A DNA stretch of 34,409 nucleotides, taken from NCBI GenBank assembly GCA_903896505.1, contig CAITXU010000273.1:1-34409 (forward strand). Direction: 5' to 3'. The notes below the pieces were generated by a model. That model searched no databases, was not told where the DNA came from, and was given only the letters and a program-made list of their open reading frames with translations. Below, piece by piece: positions 1-7,495 of this stretch (positions within the stretch are counted from its first letter, which is position 1; each line of letters opens with the position of its first letter). The position numbers were made by a program, and so were the translations under genes. This DNA is from an uncultured Verrucomicrobiota bacterium (GTDB lineage Bacteria; Verrucomicrobiota; Verrucomicrobiia; Limisphaerales; UBA9464).

Positions 1-119
1 CCCGAAGTCCTGGTCCCACCGATCTGCCCGATGACGGGCTTCAGCCGAGGAAAGTATGCGCCGCGTGACGGACGGCTACGACTTGCTTTCGAGCCCGGCA
101 GACCTGGAGGTCTGCGGAA
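1..119 (+). repeat. Left copy of 119-bp direct repeat flanking the accessory island
   Basis: This segment is identical, base for base, to 10052-10170 in the same orientation; the two copies diverge at position 120/10171. Because the window begins at the first matching base, the true left boundary may lie further upstream. The repeat contains a palindrome (arms 99-105 and 108-114, two-base loop) related to the repeats at 7571-7712. A small open frame runs through both copies but has no recognisable protein character. The repeat may be an island boundary or just one member of a multi-copy extragenic family. Confidence 0.9.
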
Positions 120-409
120 CGGCAGCATCCCACCCGTGGCACTCCGGGGGCAGGTCGGATATAACTTGCGGGGCGGACGTGGTACGGACTGCCGCGGCTC
201 GACAGGAGCCTCGCCCTACCAATGTGACTGTGATTCAATAGGTTGCAAGCGAATCAACTGTTGAGATAAAAAGCTGTTATTTGGAAGGCAGGAATGCCTG
301 GGCTAAGACACTGGTTCGCCGTCCGCAGGACCTCAGGCACCGATATGCGGCCAAACCGCAGTTCTCCGCATTGATTCCAAACGGGGCACCGTGCAGAACT
401 TCCTCTCCC
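120..409. other. Gene-free repeat field at left edge
   Basis: I see no convincing gene here. The stretch carries an extragenic repeat at 191-220 (see its own entry) and a short palindrome at 286-299 whose core, GGCAGGAATGCC, recurs at 10175-10188. The open frames on both strands here have composition typical of GC-rich noncoding DNA. The stop codon of the minus-strand GNAT-like gene lies at 410-412. Confidence 0.6.
191..220 (-). repeat. Dispersed extragenic repeat, family A, copy 1
   Basis: Read on the minus strand, this 30-base element matches 16464-16493 on the plus strand at 26 of 30 positions. A third relative is at 34240-34272 (minus). The copies occur in both orientations, only between genes, and share a core containing GAGCCGCGGC. 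Function is unknown; by position it behaves like a REP-type extragenic element. Confidence 0.7.
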
Positions 410-1489
410 TTAAATTACTACCGGGGGAGGCAACGTGGGGCGAACGAAAGCCACAAAGGGTTTGTCCAAGAGGTCTTCGTGCGGGTGCGCCGAGGTTGCA
501 ATGAAGCCGGCCCTTTTCCCGTACCAATCGATGGCCTTTTGGTTGTCGGGTGTCGTCCAAACCAGAACTTCAGCGAATCCCAGTTCGCGACTTTGTCGAA
601 GGATTGTTTCAGTCAAGACCGAACCATGCCGGCAAAGGTATCCAATCCAGACCTCATCCGGTACGCCATAAAACTGAAGAATGCCGACCACCCCAAGCAC
701 GGTTTCCTTCAAATCTTTCTTTCCGATCAGGACCCAATAATCCGCAGATGCATAGGGAAAAAGATGACCGGCCAGAGGTTTGGCCAGGCGACCGGCCCTG
801 GTCGCAAGTTGAATCTCCAATTCCACCCGATCCAAGTCGGTATCGTCAAAAGCCGTCGGCTCCTTTTCCAACAAGTCTTTGACCTGTTGAAGGTCCGTCG
901 GTCGGCAGGCACGAAGTTGAATTCCGTTGATCACCGCAGGTGACCGTTCAAGTTCGGGGTCAATGTAAAAATCCTCGGACCGTGGCACCTGGGTAAAAGG
1001 AGGTCCTGAAGCGGAGATGGAGGCGGGTCCGTTGGCGTCGATAGAGCCACCCAAAGAACGGAAACCAGTCTTCTGTGCGGTGTCACCCGGCACTCCTCCG
1101 ACTGTTAACATTGTGGAACCCCGCTGTTCCGGATCCCTCCAAATGGCCCCGAATTGCTCGGCCAGTTTCAGGAGTGCCCACTGTTTGACCCACAAGCCAT
1201 CAATCCCTGGTTTGGGGGCCAGCGGAAGGATGCATTGGGAGCCGACCAGTGCCGAGTTGGCTACAAAGCTTTGCAGTGCCGCTGGTCGAGGATGATCGGG
1301 CAGTGCCACGAAGCGAACGGAATCAGACCAACCATCCAAGTCTCGAACCTTAAACCGACTGTCATCGTCCGACACTGAAACAATTCTCCATGTTCCCGCC
1401 GGGCTGGTCACCGCGATTCCAAGCAGCGATGAGTTCGTTTGGTCGACGGCTAATGCCCAGCCTCCAGACGGCTCTCTGACCGGAACCAT
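410..1489 (-). CDS. Protein with GNAT-like C-terminal domain, unknown N-terminal region
   Basis: The 359-residue protein has two parts. Residues ~1-200 match no family I recognise. Residues ~205-350 read like a GNAT N-acetyltransferase fold: an opening LRACRPTDLQQV, a central strand VLGVVGILQFYG, a helix LTETILRQSRELGF followed by EVLVWTTPDNQKAIDWYGKR, and then AGF, the usual GNAT 'WYxRxGF' ending. The acetyl-CoA pyrophosphate loop (Q/RxxGxG/A) is not clear, so catalysis is uncertain. The gene starts 20 bases after the stop of the 194-aa gene on the same strand and is probably co-transcribed with it, divergently from the protease-NACHT gene. The substrate is unknown. An open frame of 220 codons on the opposite strand is a shadow. 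Confidence 0.75.
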   Translation of the reverse strand: MVPVREPSGGWALAVDQTNSSLLGIAVTSPAGTWRIVSVSDDDSRFKVRDLDGWSDSVRFVALPDHPRPAALQSFVANSALVGSQCILPLAPKPGIDGLWVKQWALLKLAEQFGAIWRDPEQRGSTMLTVGGVPGDTAQKTGFRSLGGSIDANGPASISASGPPFTQVPRSEDFYIDPELERSPAVINGIQLRACRPTDLQQVKDLLEKEPTAFDDTDLDRVELEIQLATRAGRLAKPLAGHLFPYASADYWVLIGKKDLKETVLGVVGILQFYGVPDEVWIGYLCRHGSVLTETILRQSRELGFAEVLVWTTPDNQKAIDWYGKRAGFIATSAHPHEDLLDKPFVAFVRPTLPPPVVI

Positions 1490-1509
1490 GGCTGCAACGA
1501 TCTGGGGAG

Positions 1510-2094
1510 CTAACGGGCAACGGCACCAACGCCGTCTTCAGGCGATGGCTGCCCTATCGCATGCTCGATTTCCAGCTCCTGTAAGCGATCCTGGAGGTCA
1601 CCTCGAAGTTGAGCAACCAGTGGAGACTGGCGGTAAGGGAAACTGACTTCCAAGAGGGCCGTGGCCATCCCCATCAAAGCGGACACGCGTCGGAAGTCTC
1701 CTTCGCGCACGGCAGAAGACAAACCCGCCAAGCACCAGACAAAACCATCCACCAAGAGCCGTACGCATTCCGCCTGCGGCCGACTAAAACAGTGGTCTGC
1801 CAGAGTGAGGAGTGCTTGTGGCCCATCCAACACCTCAATTTCCTCCAGCAAATGGGTGGACTCGGGTAAAACCCGGAAGTTGGCTTTTTTCTGGTGGCGA
1901 GGAACGGACCCGTAGATTTTTTCCTCAACCAGCAAGGGACCAAAGTTTTCGATCCACCCAGTTGGATTGCGCTGCGCCGATACCAAGGCACGCACCGGCC
2001 CTGCCACATCAACTGCGGCGTAGGCCTGACCGGTCTCTTGGATCAGGAAAGCTCCAGGCCCTTGGGGCAGTTGGTCATATTGCAGGCGTTTCAT
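1510..2094 (-). CDS. Hypothetical 194-aa protein, first gene of divergent two-gene operon
   Basis: I do not recognise this family. The first ~75 residues look beta-rich (short hydrophobic strands such as GAFLIQETGQAYAAVDVAG), and the rest looks alpha-helical, with a Leu-rich stretch at ~85-160. There is no signal peptide or membrane segment. A GAGGAGAAGG ribosome-binding site lies a little over ten bases upstream of the ATG, which supports the start. The gene lies 132 bases from the divergent protease-NACHT gene and just upstream of the GNAT-like gene. Its position suggests a partner or regulator of one of these, but that is inference only. Confidence 0.7.
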   Translation of the reverse strand: MKRLQYDQLPQGPGAFLIQETGQAYAAVDVAGPVRALVSAQRNPTGWIENFGPLLVEEKIYGSVPRHQKKANFRVLPESTHLLEEIEVLDGPQALLTLADHCFSRPQAECVRLLVDGFVWCLAGLSSAVREGDFRRVSALMGMATALLEVSFPYRQSPLVAQLRGDLQDRLQELEIEHAIGQPSPEDGVGAVAR

Positions 2095-2226
2095 AACACC
2101 AGAAATCCTTCTCCTCTAAAGTCCTCAAACCGTTCCTTCTTTTCAACTTTTTTCTGGCTGCTCCGCAGAGAAATTCCCTGACAGAATGGATGCCGTCCGA
2201 GAGGCTTTGCCAACCCAAGTTCGCCT
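2095..2226. promoter_or_regulatory. Divergent promoter region between 194-aa gene and protease-NACHT gene
   Basis: This 132-base gap separates two genes transcribed away from each other, so it should hold the promoters of both. It contains AT-rich runs, for example around 2132-2152, which are unusual for the neighbourhood. It also holds the strong ribosome-binding site of the minus-strand gene. I cannot assign individual -35/-10 boxes with confidence. The plus-strand gene has no good Shine-Dalgarno sequence before its ATG at 2227. Confidence 0.45.
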
Positions 2227-5200
2227 ATGAGTTCTCCGCCCAATCACCTGAGTCCGACCGTAGTTCCATTGTACCGGATGTCGGGGGATCAAGGGACCTT
2301 TGCTGGCACGGCCTTCTTCATCAATTCGACCCAAATCCTGACAGCCTTGCATGTCGTCCACCCAGACTGGAAGGATTCAGGCTACCCGAGCTGTTCGGGT
2401 TCCTCTGGGGATAGACTGTGGAAAGTCCTTTATCCTTGGGATGTTGGCACTGCCAAGGCCATTTCTGTTCGGGTTCACTCGGTGCATCCCGGCCGATATG
2501 ACGTTGTGCTGATCGAGATCGTTGAAGAATTGCGCACTGCTCCCGAGCCTGTTGTTTGGCTTCAAGGAATCCGAGAATCTGAATGGAATGATCGGGTGCC
2601 ATCCATTCCACGCTTTCCGGTGATCGGTTTTCCCGAGGAGATCGCACCGAAATTTGCCGATTCGATCCGGGAGGGGCTTCGGACCGAGAGGACCTTGTAC
2701 TCGCAGCCGGGGCCATCATTTGTCGCGGGTCAAGGACTGACCTATCTTGGCCTGGCTGGAGGGGGAAAATCCCGGGCGGGGACCAGCGGGGGACCTGTCT
2801 TTTGGGAGACCTCGACCGGACGCTACGCTATTGCCATTGCCAATTTGGGAGGTGCCGGAGCCGCCAGTTCTGATCATCTGGGCGAGGGGGCGATTCTCCC
2901 TTGGCTGACCGATCTCAAAATTCCATTTTCGGCGGTGTCGCTTTCCGAGATTCGCGATGATCGCCTGAATGATTACATTGCCAGCCTGATTGAGCGCACG
3001 CGCGGACTTCTCAAGCCCGTATTGGGTCCTTGGCGGGATGAGGCCGTTGGCCGCCCCAAGATTAATCCAGGTGATGAAATTCGGGAGTTCTTTCAGCTCT
3101 TTGTTCAATTGTATGCCCGTGAATCGTCAGGTGCATTCCCGTCCGCCATCCGTGCCGAAGCCCTTGAGGCCCTATACAATCTTGAGGTCGGGGATTGGAA
3201 AAGGTTTGGAAGGTCCTTGCGGCCTTTTAAGGAGGCCAAGAATGAAGTTGGTGACCTATCCTGGCGATCCTGGCGCCTCGCGAATCATGTAGCGGAAGTG
3301 TGTGCGCTAACGGAAGGCTCGCGTTGGGAAAAGAAGGAGCTTCCCGCCCAATCCATCGCCTGGGCGGAATGGGAAACTCGTGATTTTCCTGCCTTGTGTC
3401 GCTGGGTTCGTGAGCAGCAGGAGGAAGGTTTTCAACTGCTCCGACGGGATCACGTCTGGGAAGCGTTGGCCAGATGCCGGCATTTGATTCTTACCAGCCC
3501 TGCAGGAGGGGGAAAAACGACTGTGGCCTTGTTCCTCGCCGTCGGCCTGGCCACTCCTCCAGTCGAGCGACAAGTCCCGAAGCTTGCCGCCCTGAAGTCC
3601 GCGGCTCCGGAACTTTGGCGACGCCTGCCGATCTTGATCCGTTTACGGGATTATAAGAAGCTTTCGTTTTACTTTGACCGCCCTGAGGACAGGACTACCG
3701 AGATTCAGCGGATATTGTTCGCCCATTGCGGTCCGAATCCTGGCGGGTTTGTTTCCCAAACTTGGGAAAAGGGGGATGCTCTCCTGATTTTTGATGGCTT
3801 GGACGAATTGGAAACCGACGCCGCCCGGGAGAATTTCGGGCAATGCCTTGAGGCCTGGCTGACCGAAAAGCGCAAGAACAACTCCATCCTCGTTACGTCC
3901 CGTCCGACGGCTTATCCTCCGGCCGATCATCGGTCAAAAGGCAGGAAACAATGGAGTCTATCTGGCTTTTCTCTTTGGGAACTGGACCCGCTCGATGCCA
4001 CTCATCAGATCGAATTTCTGGAAACCTGGTTTCGGCTCCGGGGGCCCAACTCCGGGACGCCCAAGGCACTGGCGGCGGAGGTCCGCGCAGAAATCGTCGC
4101 ACGGCGGTTGGAGGACCTTGCCCGCAGCCCCATCCTGCTGGTGGGGTTGGCATTTCTTGCGGCGGAACGTGCAGCCCATCAGGGAAACGCGACGCGATTG
4201 CCCGAGACCAGGTCCGAGGTCTTTGATCAGGTGGTCGATCTGATGTTGGTCCGTTGGCAGGTCCGGCGGGAGGGGCGCACAGAGTCCGATTTGGAACAGT
4301 CGCTTCGCGAGTTGGGGTTGCGTGCCTCGGACCTACGCCAGATTCTTTCGCAGTTGGCTTTAAGTTCCCTTCGCCAAAAGAACCGAATCGGAGATTTTGA
4401 TCGGTCGCGATTGGAGCAAACGTTGAAAGACCGAGTGTCGAGGAGACATCCCGGCGAAGAGGCGGCAAAGGTCAGTGCATTGGTCGATGGATTGGCCAAT
4501 AGTTCGGGTTTGGTTCGGCCCGTGGAGTTCAGCGAATCCGAGGTTGACCTTGTCCACGCCTTTGAGTTCCCCATCCGACCCTACCGCAACTATCTGGCGG
4601 GTGAAGCCTTGTTCACCGCCCTTCCCAGCAAGGCGTCACAAGAGGCCCGGCTGGCCTTCCAGAAGGGACCATCCGTTTTTACGGTCTTTTGCGTGGAACA
4701 GGGCCTCCGTCCTGTCCTCGGGCTTCTACCAGGGGATGCCCTCGACGATATCCATGCCAATGAAGCATTGGAGTTGGCCTTGGCCCGTCAGGCACAAATT
4801 TCCGGCGCAGAGGCCCTTATCGAGGCACTCCGCCAGCGGATTCTCCATCGGTTGGATGAAGGCCTTCCCGTATTCCCTTTGGTGAAGGCCGCCGTCACCT
4901 TGGCATTGGATGTCCATGCCTGGACGTGGAATCGTCAGGAAGGGCCAGTCCGGTTTTTGGTGGATCGGACCTGGAATCTCCCCGAATGGCGCGGCCACCT
5001 GCTTCAAGGCATGCATTCGGAAGCGGAAACCCTTCCTGATCGGGCGGCCATGGGCAGCCTTTGGGGACTACTCAGCCCCGCACCGGATTTTTCATATCTT
5101 CCTGACTTCGCATGGCGAAAAGTGGGCATGGAAGGATGTCTCGGCTTTATCCGTGGGGATGAACTGACCAACGGAGGCGGAGGTTCCAGTCGCTGTGATT

Positions 5201-5979
5201 TGGTCGAAAGCCCATTCTACATGGCGACCTATCCCGTGACCGTTGACCAGTTTGAGGTGTTCCTTCGTGCGGTTCCCTCAGCCTCCCGCCCGTCTCGATA
5301 TGTGACCCGCCATTCTCTCTGGCGAACTCCCGTATTCCACACCCCCAACCATCCGGTGGTCGGGGTCGATTGGGACGCCGCCGATGCCTTTTGCTCCTGG
5401 TTGACTGGTGAGTTACACGGCGGAAAACTAGCGGTTCCTGAGGAAGTGGCCCAAAATCCAAATCGATGGGTGGTCCGCCTGCCCGAGGAATGGGAGTGGG
5501 AATTTGCTGCGCGCGGCGATGAATATAGGGAACCGCCACGGCCGTCGGAAGGCGGCTCCTTGTTTCGTGTGCCGTGGGAATGGGCAACCTCCGACGAGAT
5601 TAAATCGTCCTCCAACTGTGAGAATCTCATCGACTGGACGACAGCGGTCGATCAGTTTGCATTTACTTGGAAAAAGCGCGCCTCCGAAAACCGATCTCCC
5701 TATGGAATTGCGGACATGGTCGGCAATGTGTGGGAGTGGTGCCGTACTCCTTGGGTCACTTCCGACGACGGACATTACCCGGAGGACTACCCGGAAAGAG
5801 TCAGAGCGGAGGTGTTGAAAAAGGGCGTCCTTCGGGTGGTCCGCGGCGGCGGCTGGAGCAACGCCCCGGCGTTTTGCCGCTGCGCCTACCGGCACGGCGA
5901 TCACCCCGGCGCCCGGCTCAACAACCTCGGTTTCCGGCTGGTCCTGGCCCCAGTTCTGCCCGGTGGGGCGGAGCCATGA
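2227..5979 (+). CDS. Trypsin-like protease - NACHT STAND NTPase - FGE-sulfatase/C-type-lectin-fold protein (putative DGR-diversified immune sensor)
   Basis: 1250 residues in three blocks. Residues 1-~230 are a trypsin-like protease with His42 (TALHV), Asp92 (YDVVLIEI) and Ser187 (GTSGGP), so the triad is complete. A helical linker (~240-410) leads to a NACHT NTPase: Walker A SPAGGGKT (424-431, Lys430) and Walker B LLIFDGLDE (519-527), with helical regions to ~960. Residues ~975-1241 are an FGE-sulfatase domain: YMATYPVTVDQF (~998), LPEEWEWEFAARG, MVGNVWEW (1164-1171) and a tail from RVVRGGGW to GFRL. True FGE enzymes use two Cys after this Trp. Here Trp+2 is Asn1212 and only Trp+7 (Cys1217) is Cys, so a binding rather than an oxidase role is likely. 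There is no signal peptide. Related protease/caspase/TIR-STAND-lectin fusions are known or proposed as conflict (immune) proteins: ligand sensed by the C-terminus, NTPase assembly, protease effector release. Function here is inferred; the domains are clear. Confidence 0.93.
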   Translation: MSSPPNHLSPTVVPLYRMSGDQGTFAGTAFFINSTQILTALHVVHPDWKDSGYPSCSGSSGDRLWKVLYPWDVGTAKAISVRVHSVHPGRYDVVLIEIVEELRTAPEPVVWLQGIRESEWNDRVPSIPRFPVIGFPEEIAPKFADSIREGLRTERTLYSQPGPSFVAGQGLTYLGLAGGGKSRAGTSGGPVFWETSTGRYAIAIANLGGAGAASSDHLGEGAILPWLTDLKIPFSAVSLSEIRDDRLNDYIASLIERTRGLLKPVLGPWRDEAVGRPKINPGDEIREFFQLFVQLYARESSGAFPSAIRAEALEALYNLEVGDWKRFGRSLRPFKEAKNEVGDLSWRSWRLANHVAEVCALTEGSRWEKKELPAQSIAWAEWETRDFPALCRWVREQQEEGFQLLRRDHVWEALARCRHLILTSPAGGGKTTVALFLAVGLATPPVERQVPKLAALKSAAPELWRRLPILIRLRDYKKLSFYFDRPEDRTTEIQRILFAHCGPNPGGFVSQTWEKGDALLIFDGLDELETDAARENFGQCLEAWLTEKRKNNSILVTSRPTAYPPADHRSKGRKQWSLSGFSLWELDPLDATHQIEFLETWFRLRGPNSGTPKALAAEVRAEIVARRLEDLARSPILLVGLAFLAAERAAHQGNATRLPETRSEVFDQVVDLMLVRWQVRREGRTESDLEQSLRELGLRASDLRQILSQLALSSLRQKNRIGDFDRSRLEQTLKDRVSRRHPGEEAAKVSALVDGLANSSGLVRPVEFSESEVDLVHAFEFPIRPYRNYLAGEALFTALPSKASQEARLAFQKGPSVFTVFCVEQGLRPVLGLLPGDALDDIHANEALELALARQAQISGAEALIEALRQRILHRLDEGLPVFPLVKAAVTLALDVHAWTWNRQEGPVRFLVDRTWNLPEWRGHLLQGMHSEAETLPDRAAMGSLWGLLSPAPDFSYLPDFAWRKVGMEGCLGFIRGDELTNGGGGSSRCDLVESPFYMATYPVTVDQFEVFLRAVPSASRPSRYVTRHSLWRTPVFHTPNHPVVGVDWDAADAFCSWLTGELHGGKLAVPEEVAQNPNRWVVRLPEEWEWEFAARGDEYREPPRPSEGGSLFRVPWEWATSDEIKSSSNCENLIDWTTAVDQFAFTWKKRASENRSPYGIADMVGNVWEWCRTPWVTSDDGHYPEDYPERVRAEVLKKGVLRVVRGGGWSNAPAFCRCAYRHGDHPGARLNNLGFRLVLAPVLPGGAEP
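5824..5940 (+). other. Candidate DGR variable region (VR) at the end of the protease-NACHT-lectin gene
   Basis: Codons 1200-1238 run from the conserved RVVRGGGW to GFRL, the usual position of the variable region in DGR targets with an FGE/lectin fold. Family members and DGR templates typically have Asn (AAC/AAT) at many sites here. This gene has Ser1211 agc, Asn1212 aac, Ala1213 gcc, Tyr1221 tac, His1223 cac, Gly1224 ggc, Asp1225 gat, His1226 cac, Ala1229 gcc, Leu1231 ctc, Asn1232 and Asn1233 aac, and Leu1234 ctc. All end in C or T, as expected if the A's of AAY were replaced. Invariant sites (Arg1218, Arg1222, Pro1227, Arg1230, Gly1235-Phe-Arg) lie between. By hand count, GC is 54% over 5641-5820 and 73% over 5821-5980. 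Non-DGR FGE domains can look similar, so the call needs a template repeat elsewhere in the genome. Confidence 0.55.
5947..5969 (+). other. Short hairpin just after the candidate variable region
   Basis: Arms GCCCCA (5947-5952) and TGGGGC (5964-5969) form a 6-bp stem with an 11-base loop, beginning 6 bases after the GFRL codons. DGR targets often carry a GC-rich initiation site and a hairpin immediately after the variable region that helps direct mutagenic retrohoming. In GC-rich DNA a 6-bp stem can also arise by chance. Confidence 0.35.
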
Positions 5980-6190
5980 CCGGAAGGATACCAGTCAACC
6001 CAGCCGTAGCTTCCGCAGGTGAGGGACGAACCGGAGGGGGCGAAGGCGGCGGAAGCCTCCAGCAGTCTTTGCCACAGCAGCGGCCATCGGGAATGTAGCG
6101 CACGGTGCCGACTTCCGAGCTTCGCGAGCTGGGCTCCCCGGCGGCAGAGGTTCCGCGTGCCGGGGGGGTGTGCCATGTCGAGATGAAGTA
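5980..6190. other. GC-rich gap after the protease-NACHT gene
   Basis: The 211 bases between the convergent stop codons are about 68% GC by hand count, close to the candidate variable region and above the body of the protease-NACHT gene. A 40-codon open frame (5976-6098) overlaps the stop codon as ATGA, but its Gly/Ser/Gln-rich product looks spurious. I see no template repeat, Avd-like gene or terminator with a T-tract. Confidence 0.5.
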
Positions 6191-7495
6191 CTACTGGTTG
6201 GATTCCACGTAGAAGCTGGTGGTGCCATCTCTTGACAGGACCCGAGTTAGCTCCGGCCGCCCCCGTAGCATGATTTCCGGAAGAACAGTAGCCTTCCAAC
6301 GGTTGCCGTCCGACTGTAATCGGGCGACACCGTGGTACGGTAGAATGCGGCTGGACCGGTAGTATTCCGGGTAGGTGCGAAGTCCCAGAACGGCTCGTCC
6401 CTGTTTTAATCCCTTGTGCACCGTGCAACGGAGAGCCTGGGGAAAGAGTCCGTCGATTGCCTGGGTGGCATACGCCGCTTCCTTGATGGCCAGCTTTTCG
6501 CACAAGGCGGCCTGAGCCATCCGGGTCACTTCTTCCCAGGCAGGATGACTCGGGTCCTGGACAGGGCCGAACACCGCTTTGAGTTCTGAGTAGTCGAGCC
6601 CCATCGGGCGGGTATTGATATTGGCCCGGATGCTCTTGAGGAGAGAAAGGTACTCTTCCCTGGGAATCACTGCAGCAGGGTCTTCTCGAAGGCGGCGATG
6701 GGTTTCATGGTACACCGCTTGGAACTTCGCTCGGAAGGGACCGAGAAGCTCCGCATAATCGTGAACCTGGATTCCTGGACTGACACTTATGGCCAGGACC
6801 ATGGAGCGCAGCTCTGTCAGGTAAGCTGCTGCTTCGACCGGACTGTTGCGATAGGCGGAATTATACAAAAGGGCATCGCAAAGGACGTGGAGGACAAGAC
6901 CGGGAGGGTAAATCTGCCGGGCCAATTCGTTGAGATGGCGGAAGAACAGGAGGGTGATCCACTCCGCTCCGGTGGGTCCTGAGGCATCCATGATCTTGGC
7001 GGCACATCCTTCCTTGGTGAACAGGGGATACACGAGTTCCACGGGGCGTCCCGCCTCGACGGCCCGCTGAATGCGGTCTTTCCAAAGTGGCTCGGCCCGA
7101 AAGGGTTCCTTGGCTTGGAATTGGAACGCATCGTGGTTCAGAAGCCCGTGGAGTTGCTCGTGGCAGGATTGATGTCGGCGGGCGGACTTGAAACCGTCCA
7201 ACCGGAAGGGAATATTCTCCGCAGCAGAAGTGAGCAGGGCCATTTGCTCAGGGCCCAAAGGCACGGTGGATTGCGGCACCAAGCGCGGGTCGGTTTCAGG
7301 CCAGGCGGCCTGAGCAAGGTAACAGCGGGCGAATATTTCGGCACCGGGCTCGTAAATGCGGCTACGCGCCGCAGGCGAGTCGTTGGTAGTCGAGATTGGG
7401 AGGATTTCGGTCCCTGAGAGAGGGCCGATGGTAGCGAGGTTTTGAGTATTCACGCCCCGCCCTGCGCTTACCCCCCCCTGACCGGCCCTTCGCAT
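6191..7495 (-). CDS. PvcA/Dit1-like isonitrile synthase family protein
   Basis: 434 residues that I read as a member of the pyoverdine/dityrosine biosynthesis family (DIT1_PvcA). Characterised members convert the amino group of Tyr or Trp to an isonitrile using ribulose-5-phosphate. Supporting segments are LVYPLFTKEGCAAK with GPTGAEW in the N-terminal half, RQIYPPGLVLHVLCDALLYN (the PvcA 'YxPGxxxxxxSDGxxF' region), and QALRCTVHKG plus ILPYHGVARLQSDG near the end (PvcA 'LRLSIHP' and 'TPWHGVA'). The match is by eye and divergent, so substrate and activity are open. A GTG at 7453 with an upstream AGGGCGG is a credible alternative start; the first ~14 residues from the ATG at 7495 look noncoding. 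No partner oxygenase (PvcB-like) lies nearby. The gene is convergent to the protease-NACHT gene. Confidence 0.6.
   Translation of the reverse strand: MRRAGQGGVSAGRGVNTQNLATIGPLSGTEILPISTTNDSPAARSRIYEPGAEIFARCYLAQAAWPETDPRLVPQSTVPLGPEQMALLTSAAENIPFRLDGFKSARRHQSCHEQLHGLLNHDAFQFQAKEPFRAEPLWKDRIQRAVEAGRPVELVYPLFTKEGCAAKIMDASGPTGAEWITLLFFRHLNELARQIYPPGLVLHVLCDALLYNSAYRNSPVEAAAYLTELRSMVLAISVSPGIQVHDYAELLGPFRAKFQAVYHETHRRLREDPAAVIPREEYLSLLKSIRANINTRPMGLDYSELKAVFGPVQDPSHPAWEEVTRMAQAALCEKLAIKEAAYATQAIDGLFPQALRCTVHKGLKQGRAVLGLRTYPEYYRSSRILPYHGVARLQSDGNRWKATVLPEIMLRGRPELTRVLSRDGTTSFYVESNQ

Noticed and set aside
56..241. Similar small open frames in the left repeat and at 10107-10295 that share an N-terminal sequence
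   Set aside because: The identity is due to the 119-bp DNA repeat; frames diverge at once beyond it and have no ribosome-binding site.
281..943. 220-codon open frame on the plus strand
   Set aside because: It is antisense to the GNAT-like gene, which has better coding character, starts at TTG and shows no recognisable domain.
5821..5979. Catalytic formylglycine-generating enzyme acting on a sulfatase
   Set aside because: One active-site Cys is missing, no sulfatase gene is nearby, and the domain is fused to a NACHT ATPase.
5976..6098. 40-codon open frame overlapping the stop of the protease-NACHT gene as ATGA, a possible Avd-like or accessory gene
   Set aside because: The product is short and Gly/Ser/Gln-rich, with no helical bundle character expected of Avd, and lies in GC-rich flank sequence.
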